A stretch of DNA of 52,670 nt, taken from NCBI GenBank assembly GCA_032718475.1, contig JAUCBJ010007915.1:1-52670 (forward strand), given 5' to 3'. The position numbers were made by a program, and so were the translations under genes. Below are positions 22,207-32,500 of the stretch, piece after piece. Origin of the DNA: Nemertoderma westbladi (taxonomy: Eukaryota > Xenacoelomorpha > Nemertodermatida > Nemertodermatidae). Positions within the stretch are counted from its first letter, which is position 1. Each line of letters opens with the position of its first letter. The notes beneath the pieces were generated by a model, which worked only from the letters and a program-made list of their open reading frames with translations, searched no databases and was not told where the DNA came from.

Positions 22207-22274
22207 AAAATGGGATTTGAGTCTATAAAATATACAAAATCACAGTTTCTAATATACGTAAATACTCTAAACAG

Positions 22275-23394
22275 TTAGTCTTTCTTGCGCGGACGGCGTT
22301 TACGCAGTTTTTTAAAGCTAGCCAGAGTCTTTTTCTCTTTGGGGCGAGCCACTTTACAAGGAGGGCTATAACTCCTGGGTGAAGGGTGCAATATGATTGC
22401 ATCAGAGGGTGTAGGATTATGGTCGGTGTATCCGCCAGTCGAAGTACCGGGTTGATTGACATCAACGTCAGGGGAGAGGGGTCTAACGGCTTTGAGAGCT
22501 CGTTTCAAGAAAGCCGCTCTTACGGGTCCTTTACGAGTGGTCTGAACGAGGGCCGTGGGTGGACCATAGGCAGTTAGAAACCTCCGGGGTTTAATGGTCC
22601 TTTCCAACTCGCGTTCGCGGGCTCGGTATTCGTAAGGCCGTCGATATACTTCCTGTAACTCGGGGTGTGAGTTAACAAACAAGTCTCCATAGTCCGGATC
22701 CTGACGGATATAATTGATTAAGTTATAGGAATGAAGGTCGCTAGGATTAACACTCCTGAGAAATTTGCGTACGAATTTGGTTGAAATACATTCTCCAACG
22801 CGCTTCAGTAGCTCGTAACTTGATATGCGTGATTTCTGTTCAACCGAAGCGAATAGATAAGGATGGAACGCATAAACTCCTTCGTAAGCGCGTCCGGGAT
22901 AATAGCGATGGCGCGAATCACAATGTAAATCAGCGTTCGCTTCCCAAGCTCTGATGTAACGTAGTGTGATCATTTCATCTACGCTTTCCAAATCGTGATT
23001 AAAAGGGCAGTCGAAACTGGCATGTCCCTTTAGTTGACAATGGTGACATTGAGTCATAAATTGAGGGCAAACCGCAAAGATATGCAAGTTATTGAGTCTG
23101 CAATATGCGCAATAAATTTCCCTAGTCGGTTGTTCTTGGAAATAGGAACAGCGGACGTTGGTGTCCATGGGCGTATCGTGGTCTCTCGATGCGCATAACC
23201 GACAACGTTGCCTAGAAACATAGTTGGCATGTCGATAATCGTACGCAGTGAGACACTGTGGACCTTGATACCATTCTATGATGTAATCGTTGTCGCTGTT
23301 CCGGGGCGCGATAGGCTGAATCTCTTCAGATTCTAGACATATTGGTTCGTCTTCCCAGTCTGTTACGAATAGAATTTTCGTGATCTATTTTCGG
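22275..23394 (-). pseudogene. ORF3 of the nested element, C-terminal part: zinc-knuckle protein
   Basis: Open on the minus strand from about 23394 to the stop at 22275; an internal ATG at 23168 gives 297 residues. Upstream of that ATG the frame includes RCRLCASRDH. It continues with CAYCRLNNLH...C and the strict CX2CX4HX4C knuckle CHHCQLKGHASFDC, then an aromatic, ordered region and a basic tail ending KRRPRKKD. The Cys/His spacing and a following E/D-rich helix with a conserved Trp match ORF3 of the outer element (about 47640-47880), so this is a shared gene and not chance. No signal peptide or membrane segment is seen, so it is not Env. Likely a nucleic-acid-binding accessory protein. The frame is +1 to the ATG-bearing frame at 23326-23724: either a mutation, an intron, or frameshifting. 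Confidence 0.65.
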
Positions 23395-23724
23395 TTTATC
23401 GTTACGACTCCGCTGGGTATGATATTTAAATAGAACCATTTCCCTTTCGGTGTCTACATCGTCCGTATCATGTAAATCGATAGGATGGCCGGTAGTTAGG
23501 AAGTTCATATATGTACCATTACGATGCGTATAGCGAGCGGTGAATTTTCGATAGTCCAATTCATGCGTAAGTTGCTCTTGGGACATCGGCGGTTCGATAT
23601 AACAACCATCGTCCTCCGTAATGGTTGGATCGGCTTCACCGCGTATCAAGCTATCCACAAATGCTTGTAAAGGTAGAGTATATCGCTCCCTGATACCAAG
23701 ATCATCTTCTATCAACTCCGTCAT
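23326..23724 (-). CDS. ORF3 of the nested element, N-terminal frame (132 codons)
   Basis: Starts at a good ATG (23722-23724, MTELIEDDLGIRER) and ends TGA at 23326, overlapping the downstream ORF3 frame by about 65 bp. Acidic, with no recognised domain. I see no match to the exonuclease-like part of the outer ORF3. It most likely forms one protein with the zinc-knuckle frame. The bases before its ATG (ACTCAGATAGCAG) would pass as a splice acceptor, and GAGAGGTAGGC near 23794 as a donor, so a spliced 5' exon (23766-23966 has a 66-codon frame) is possible but unproven. Confidence 0.5.
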   Translation of the reverse strand: MTELIEDDLGIRERYTLPLQAFVDSLIRGEADPTITEDDGCYIEPPMSQEQLTHELDYRKFTARYTHRNGTYMNFLTTGHPIDLHDTDDVDTEREMVLFKYHTQRSRNDKPKIDHENSIRNRLGRRTNMSRI

Positions 23725-25348
23725 ATCTGCTATCTGAGTTTATTAATATTGTAATGAGTTTATGTTTAGGCGAGCGGGCGTCGCTGCCTACCTCTCTTCG
23801 CCCCGGACAGTGGGATTCTCAGCGCCGATGTACCGTCGTCGCGGTGTTTACGCCAACATGTAGCAACATCACGACAACGATAACCGGCACAAGTCACTCC
23901 ACTGTCCGTCCCAAAGGCTTGAATCCACTTTAGGTTCTTTCTATAGGAGAGTTGGGCTACTTTCACAATTGCGACTAGCTACTGTAAACACACCTTAGCA
24001 GTAATATTCACCTACAAACGCACAAATTCCACACAACTGTCACCAATTGTACACATACAGGCCATTTGTCCGTTAGTCAGTGCCTTCCAGAATGTCACGT
24101 TATTACTGTGTATCCTTGGATACTAACAGTGTGCTATGTATTCTCTATGCTATGCAACGTGACAAGCTTTCTATTGTTCTCTTAACTTGCTTCTAATTCT
24201 AGCATGGGTGTTGCTATGGTGACATTATGGAATGCTAGCGGTAGAATTAGGGTAATTCTCATGCATACAGATCTGGGATGCTATTTAATAATAATTCTTT
24301 AATTGTCAATATACTCTTTATGCATGATTTTATTAATTTTATCGGCTATTGACTATATGTTGGAGATTCTCGCACTCTAATACACTCAATAGGATGAATC
24401 TCCGCTCCCATGATCTATTAATTAATGGAATTTTGGGAATGTTATAAATTGCACAAAACGACAATTTATGAAATTCATTTAAAGTATGAATTTAAATTTA
24501 TTCCCGTGAATTTTATTATTTGATGTTAAAATTGACACAATTTGATTCCAGAGCAGGTCTGGGGACATAGGATCCTTAATTCTATGAAAATTGTCTTTTA
24601 AGAGTATCGGTAAGTGCTGCGATATCTTAATTGACTAGAAATTTAAGGGATCTGAATTTTACAGATTTTAATAAATATTAAATTAATATTTAAGATGGGC
24701 ACCGATTTATTCCAGAACTTGTCTGGGGACGTTAACCACTGATTCTAGAATTTGTCTTTCAAGTATATCGGTGGGTGCCGCGATATCTTAATCGACTAGA
24801 ATTACAGATGGTCAAAAGGTTTAACAGATTTATTTGCGTTTTACGCTACTGTTAGGGGGACATCACGCTACTATATGTATTATTTAATATAAGGTAGAAG
24901 AGCAATATCGCACGAAGCAATGTCAGTGTGAAGAGGCAAGTCGTTTCCAAGGTCTACCCAGAGCTTGGTTTAGCCGAGACACGAGGATCTGAACTTTGCA
25001 TTCCTAATACTCTGCCTACCAATAATACTTGAATATAGTAGTGGCTTTATTGTACTTTAAGAAGTACGGACATTTCATCTTACTGTAGTCACGTATTTAT
25101 AATATGATACGGACAGTAAGGAAAGAGAAAAAATTATTTCTCGCCGTCGCACTAAATATATATTATAAGTAATTACGTACGTAATAAACACTAATATATT
25201 GCACTAATCTACTAAACAATCACTAAAATAACATTCTACTAAATAAAATTGAATAAAAACGATTATAATAAAGTACATAATAAAGTTCGCATATAAAAAT
25301 ATAATAAAATAGATAAAATAATATAGTCATACACCCACTCCAGACGTA
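23725..25348 (-). other. Spacer between pol and ORF3 of the nested element
   Basis: Mostly AT-rich, without a convincing gene. A 66-codon frame at 23766-23966 is the only notable coding stretch. Two related blocks of about 100 bp (about 24540-24640 and 24700-24797) each contain GTCTGGGGAC followed by TATCGGT, GATATCTTAAT and GACTAGAA, so the spacer holds a diverged tandem duplication with a period of about 165 bp. The outer element has a comparable AT-rich, repeat-bearing spacer (44759-45763) at the same place. I infer a promoter, splice or export role for ORF3 expression. Confidence 0.45.
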
Positions 25349-26545
25349 TCACGTGGGGGAGTCCCTAGATGTTTGAGGAATTAGGGAGGTGGTCGTGGGA
25401 AGAGTGTCTTGCCTTCCATAGTTTCCAGAGAGTTCTCTGTCTCTTTCCAGTAAACATAAACGACCAACTGGGCGATTGAGTTGTTGCGTCTCAAAGATTA
25501 TGCCTGGCTTCTTGAAGTTACGCCGCATGACGACAAGTTCTACTGAGCGCACTAAACCATCATCCGAGATGTGAGTTTCGATGATACGACCTGTCTGCCA
25601 CCGTTTACGTGGGAGGTCTGGATCTACAATAAGCACCATATCTCCGGCGCTGACGTTTTCTTGCTGCGCAAACCACTTAGTTCGAAGTTGTAGCGTGGGC
25701 AGATAATGTTTCTCGAAATGGTCAGCGAAACGACGGGATAGCAACTGCATAAGTTGCCAAGTTCGACGGCAGTATTCGTCTCCGTCGGCAATCTCCGATC
25801 GTGGGAGCATGGCTACAGGTTTCTTCAGTAGGAAGTGCGCGGGTGTTAGCGCTTCTAAGGAATCGGGACTCGATGAGACTGGCATAAGCGGTCTCTCGTT
25901 GAGATAGGCAGCTATTTCCTCCATTAACGTCCGCAAAAGTTCGTCGGTGAGATACGCGCGGCATGGCACTATAAAGTGAAATGCGGTTTTGACACTTCGA
26001 ATTAATCTCTCCCAACTTCCTCCCCACCAAGGGGCGTCGGCGGCGTTGAAGGTCCAGCTAGACGCTGTTATCCTTAGCTGGTCGTCCACCTGTCTTTGGT
26101 TCCAGTCCTTCACGTAAGCCTGTATTTCGTTGTTGGCACCAATGAAGTTCGTTCCCTTATCCGATCTCATGGTATTACTCGTCCCGAAGCGAGCGATCTG
26201 TCGTCGTAAACTTAAGACGAAGCTGTTGGTAGATAGATCGTTCACCATATCGAGATGGATGGCTCTACAAGTCATGCACACGAAGATGACACACCATCTC
26301 TTGACTATAGTCCTAGCACGATATACTTCAATAGGGCCAAATAAATCTACACCAGTATTAGTAAAAGGTGGTTCATAGAAGCTTACTCGTTCCCTAGGTA
26401 ATTCTGCCTCTCGCTGTGTTAAAGGCCTACTGAATGCTTTCCTACAGGGTATGCAGTTCCTAAGAACTTGGTTCAGAGCTCTACGGGGTTTATCAAAATA
26501 ATAGCGAGTTCGAATTTCGCTAAGAATTCGTTCTCTACCAGCTTT
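25349..26545 (-). pseudogene. Integrase and C-terminal tail of the nested element (shifted frame)
   Basis: Open on the minus strand from about 26545 to 25349. Visible in order: zinc-binding pair C..C (CIPCRKAF), first catalytic Asp in GVDLFGP, second in RSDKGTNF, Glu in GGSWERLIRSVK, then TKWFAQQENVSAGD and a DUF5641-like tail (WQTGRIIETHISDDG, VELVVMRR). Integrase inserts the cDNA into chromosomes; all three DDE residues are present. It is separated from the rest of pol by an apparent frameshift near 26538-26556, where the pol frame ends at 26473. In other BEL/Pao elements integrase is fused in frame with RT, so I read this as a recent mutation, a sequence error, or less likely recoding. Confidence 0.85.
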
Positions 26546-29500
26546 ACTTTACTGTGAACATCTACAATCATCTTGATTTGTACTTCAAGATTTCTAATAA
26601 GTATGGGGAATTTGGTGTCAAAGGATAAGGGCGCATTGGTGAGTCTTCCTCCAACACGTATTAGCCCATCTATCATTGTGCTCGAGAATCGATCCCTTAA
26701 GCGCATCTGCGGATTTCTCAACAACAGGAAATACTTTTCGGAATCCTCATAGCATTGCAGGAGTCTCAATATCTGCTTATTGGTTTCTTCATGCTCCTGG
26801 TGACTAATTTTCTCCTTTAGAAAACGGTCAGATGTCTTATATTTGGGTAAATTTGTAATAACATGAACTTGTGCAGATGTCAATGGAGCGTTATCACTAG
26901 TGGTCTTCGTCCTGGAGTAGTGATGATGAAAACATCGTCTTAAATATGTGACGGCTTTACAAAGCCGATTCCAGGAACTGTAATGATGCATTGCTCTCTG
27001 CAGCATGGGTGAGATTCCTTGCGAGACGTCTGGTATTCCAGATTTCCAATCTCTATCTCTAATTTCCACAACAGACTTATTTGTGTTGAGGGATTGTGGA
27101 TCCGAAGCATCATTCCCGGAAGTATGTAATACAGATAGATCGATAGTCGGTTTAAATAACTTCGATTTACTCGCCCGGGTTTTAGGTTTGACTGTCTCCG
27201 CTCCCTTGGCTTGTCTAATCTCTGCCGTAGTAAGGTGAGGAGGCCATTCATCCTCTTCCTTGCTCAGGAAGTCGGGTCCACCCAACCAATCTGGAGTATC
27301 TATCAGTTCCTGTGGAGTTGCTCCCCTGGAGGCGATATCGGCTGGATTAATCGTACCAGGGCAATGTCTCCATTGATCTATCTTTGTGCGACTAAGAATA
27401 ATAGCTACTCTGTTAGTAACAAAAACGCTGAACTGACAGACTTCATTGGTTAGATACTCCAACACGAGTAAAGCGTCGGTCCAATAAACCGTTTTCTCCA
27501 GTGGATAGTCGATTTGTTCCGTTACGTTCCGGCCGATGGCTGTAGCGTATAAAGCCGCCTTTAACTCCGCTCGAGGAACCTTTAACTTGTTGTTAATCAA
27601 TGCCTTAGAGGTAACCAAGGCGACTTTGATTCCATCCGGAGTTTCGACTCGCAGATATGCTACTATACCTATTCCCATGTCGCTGGCGTCTCCAAACACA
27701 TGGAGTTGATAAGAATACGTAGGAAGAACATGGCCAAAATATGCACGGGAAATTATAAAGTTCTCGATGGCAGGTAGAGAATCTTCCCATTTCATCCATT
27801 TCTTTAACAATTCTCCCTTAAGCGGATCGTCCCATGAGTGGTTTTCAAGCCACATTTGTTGCACTAAACTCCGAGCAATCAATATAACTGGGCTAATAAA
27901 TCCCAATGGGTCGAAATAAGTGCTCAGGATACTTAAACAAATCCGTTTGGTCCGAACTGGATTATCTCGCTGTTTTAACTGAAAAAACAGGATGTCTCTT
28001 TCAGTGTCCCACTTCAAGCCTAGTGTCTTGGTTTCAGGAAGATCGTCCTTTATTAAGTCTAGGTCCTTCGTTCCTCGGTCTTCTACCGGTATGGCTTCCA
28101 GAAACTCACGGGAGTTGCTAGTGAATTTCGTCAGTCGAAATCCACCTCTTTTCAAACACTCTACCGTTCCTTTCGCGACAGCTATGGCTTCTTCTACTGA
28201 TGGAAGGGACCTTAAATTGTCGTCCATGTATATATTACGTTTTATGTTGTCTATCACTTCCTTTGAGAAGGAGTCTCGGTTGTCATTCGCAGTGGTTCGC
28301 ACCACGTAGCAGGCGTTGGAAGGGCTTGATATGATTCCAAAAGCCTGGATGGTCATCCAGTACTCTACCGGTTTCTGATTGAGGTCTCCTTCAGGCCACC
28401 ACAGAAATCTCAGGCTGTCTCTATCTCTATCCAGCGCCTTGACTTGTAAGAACATTCCTTCTATATCGGAGGCGAACGCGATGGAATATTGTCTTAATCT
28501 CAAAAGTATTCCCAACAAAGATTGGAGTAAGTTGGGTCCTGGTAACAACTCGGAATTGAGGGATTGGCCCATATATAGGGCGGAGCCATCGAATACGACT
28601 CGTACTTCGTGGGGTTTACCGGGTTTGGGAACGTAATGATGTGTTAAGTAATACGTTCTCTCAGTCACTGGTGTTCCTTCCGGTACTCGCTCCGCGTATC
28701 CCTTTGTTATAAATTTCTTCAGCTGAGTTTGGTACATTTCTTTCGCTGAAGCATTAGCTGTAAGGCGTCGATGTAATTGAGCGATTCTTTTCTCTGCCAA
28801 GGGTCTGTTATTTATAAATCTAGGTTCTCGTTTTCGAAATGGTAGGCCGATTTCATATCTACCTTGATCCTTTAAAAAACGTGTAGTTGTTTCCTGGATT
28901 TGCTTGGCTCTTTCTTCTTCTATCGATAGAGCCTTATCATATGAATTGGGCTCTACCAGTTCCTGAGTAAAGAATCGTACGGCTAGTTCGTCCCGAGTTC
29001 TAGCGTTGTAGCGCTCTATCTCATCGTTTAGTTCGTCATTGTAAGCGATGGGTTCCGATGGGCGAATCAGTTGACATAGGTTCACCTGATTTTTCCAAGT
29101 TTGGTTTTCTGTAAGTAGGTCGATTGTGTTCTCTTCATCGAAGAGTTGGTAGATGTCATCATTATCTGAGGAGTATGGTGTTCCCTCAGTTAGTTCGTCC
29201 ACCTCACTGCTCTCCACTTCCCAATCGTTTACTTGGTATATTTGTTCTTGTGGCATTCTCTCTTCGAGAGTCCTGCGGGAAGGGCCAGTAAAGTACCAAC
29301 CTACTCTAGTTCTTACCGCATAGGTTTGCAGTGGCTGCGGTTGAGCAGGTCGTTTCTCTAATGTTTCGAGCGCCTCGTGCGCGTTTTGGCCGATGAGTAT
29401 TTGCACTCCAGGATAATCTGTCTGGAATCGAGGTATCTTAAGATGTTGGATGCTCTCATCCTCGTCCCAATTATAAAGGTCTGCTTGAGTAGTAGCGAAG

Positions 29501-32500
29501 TTCTTTATAGCCACCATTTTTACCGACCTTATACCTTGTGCTCCTAACTTATCCTGGGGGGTGGACAACACACCTACATAGTAGTCTGCCGTTAGGGTAG
29601 ATTTCCAAACCTGCATAATTCCTGACATATTCAATTTAGTCCGGAATTTGGGTTGTCCAGCAAAGATATCTTCGGCTAATTCTTGATCGATGAATGTTCC
29701 TGTGCTGCCGGAGTCAAGGAGTGCGTTCACTATGTAACTGTGGTTAGGACCGTGAACTCTTACCGGCACTACAGGAAATTCTCTGATTCCTACGTTGGAA
29801 GTTGGAACTTTCCAAGATGGTTGTTTGGCAAAAGTAGTTGGGGGAAACTCATTGTTGGTGTCCTTTTCATAAGTAAGTGCTCGATACACTGCGGTATTGA
29901 TTAGATAACAGGATTCGTTGGCGTCGGAGAATTCGTCAGTATAGAATCCTTCCATCTCAGATTCTTGATCAGTGTCGTTTACATCACTGAATTGGACATG
30001 TAGTTCGGGCTCACTTACCTGACTCTGTTTGTCTCGTTCGAACTCACTGTGTAACAAGATGTGATGTTTCGCGCCACACTTTGCACACTTTATGTCGGAG
30101 TAACAGGTTCGCCGTTGGTGTCCTGGTCTGAGGCAATTATAGCATAACCGCTTATCCCATACGACTGCACGTCTGTCTACAAGGGATTTCTTTAGAAATT
30201 CAGCACACGCACTCAAACGGTGGGTACCGTCGCACAGCGCACAGTTAGGTTTTATGTTACTCACTTTACCTTGGGTAAACTGATGCACTCTCGTTCTTTC
30301 TTCGGGTTTTCTTCGGTGCATTCTGTTAGGAGACTGAGGAGGGGTCTTGGCAACCTGTTCTCTCCTATCGTTGTTTCGAGCCTTATATTTACTTACATCT
30401 TTTGAGGTTTTGTCAACGTAGTAAGATCTCTCAGTGTCTTTCCCGCTGTCCTCTTCCTGAGAAGCTTGGCTTTCGCCGTCGTCAGTGTAACACACCGGTG
30501 TTACTCTTCTCCTAGAAGCGGGTTTCTCACTTACCTTATTTTCCGATGTTTTCTCTCTGGACTGCTTGATGAGTTGTAGTTTTACCTCACCATCTAAGAA
30601 GGACATGAGATCAGCCATGGTAGGGCTTCGTCGTTGTTGTTCATTCATGTACAACACTTTCTTGTCCCAGCGTGTACATACTCCACCCTTTGGTAAAGTA
30701 GAGACTACTGCTCCAATAACCATGGAACTCTGATATTCATGAGACTTACCTAACCAATCCAATTGTCTACAGATCTCTTGAATCTCATCGGAAAACTCTA
30801 TAATCCCGCTACTAAGGAAGTGTCGGGGGGCTACTAATTTGGCATACAAATACTTAGCTATGTTATCCTTGTTACCATACCTGATGTTTAATGTATCCCA
30901 AACTTGTCTTAATCCTTCTGGATGTCCAATAAACTTTAACGCCATTAACTTGGGAGGTCCTTCCAAGCACTTGATGAGGAACCTAAGTTTCTCTCCGTTA
31001 GATAGTACAGAGTTCTGTATGCTATCTTTGTAATATTCATTGAAAGGTAACCATTTCATCTCATCTCCATTGAATTTAACGATCTCTCCCACTTTGACCG
31101 CTTGGCGGGCTTCTGTTCTAGCCATCTGAGGCGTAAAGCTTTCTTGGGCCATCGTGTTATTTAATATCGAATTATCGTTATATAAATTTCTCGGATCATT
31201 GTCAGGTCTATAGGGAATATCATTAATAACAGGTCTATAATCACCCTTAATAGGGTTTGCTATAGGAGTTTCTACTTCACTAGCAGTATAGATGCGTGTA
31301 GGCTCCACACCTTCCGCATGTAATACTTCAGACCTAACAGGTTGACACAATGTTACAGGGGGTATTGGTATGCCTTTTTGTATATTGACTAATTTGTCGC
31401 GTTCCAGTGCGATACTTTGCTGCACTTCTTGCAACTCTGCCCTACCTTCCCTTACTGTTCCCTTAAGCTGGTGGACAGTCTCCTGCATCTGTCCGAGCAG
31501 GAGATTCATCCCCCGCCGTCCCTCCTCTACCCACTCAACCGCCGAAGCGGGAGTCGCCAACATTGTAGCGGGCTGACGCGGGACGACGGGAGACAAATCT
31601 TTGATTTCTCTCTCAGCTTCCAGGACAGGGATATTCTCATGGACTGTTCTACCGGCTACAGGCAGTGTAGTACTATGTAAAGGGAATTTAGAGTTAAGCT
31701 CTGGAAGTACAGGAGTTTCTAGCACAGGGGTGACTTTGGGAATGACAGGCCTAATTATTTCAGGCTCATCAACTATAGTAGGGAGTCTTTTGACCTTAAT
31801 AATTTGGTCTGTAGGTTCTATACTACTTAAGTCCGTGCTAGCTAGTTGTCTTCTAACAGCTGGGGGCAAATCAGGCAATTTGTGACGGTGAGATGTTTTT
31901 CTACACCTGCTTAGACGAGATCTATTTCCTCCGCCTTCAGGATCGGTGGTTTCGCTTTCTTCCGATGATGTGTATCCCTGGCGTTTGGGAGTAGATTTTC
32001 TCATCATCTGCATGTGACTAGCAGTTAACTGTTTATTTATGTTGTCTTGCGTCTCTTGCAGATTTTCCAACTCCAGTTGGGTAGTCTCCTCAGACGCTCT
32101 CCGTTCTGCTTCTGCCACTGCCTTTGCTGCCTTTCTTTCCACTTCTGCTTCTGCCATTGCCGCTGCTACTGCTGCTGTCTTTCTTTCCACTTCTGCTTCT
32201 GCCATTGCCGCTGCCGCTGCTGCTGCCTTTCGGTCCACTTCTGCTTCTGCCATTACCGCTGCTACTGCTGCCGCCTTTCGTTCCTCAATCCGTCTTTTCT
32301 TTACTTGTTCTTCTTGGACTCTAGTGAGGCGGAGTTTTTCATCAAATTCAGCTTGGTTAGCAGCTAACATTTCAGCATCGATTGAGTCTAACACACGCTG
32401 GGTTCCTTCACTATTAGGGGAAAGTCCAGACAGCCGTCTCCTCAACTCTTTGTCTCCTAGGAATCGCTGATAGTCGGACAGATAAATGTCTATGGCGTCT

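Noticed and set aside
22275-23724. ORF3 as an envelope protein
   Set aside because: No signal peptide, membrane span or fusion-peptide-like segment; it is basic and has zinc knuckles.
32039-32470. Plus-strand Cys/Leu/Ser-rich ORFs opposite nested gag
   Set aside because: Antisense shadows of the Ala/Glu coiled-coil repeat.
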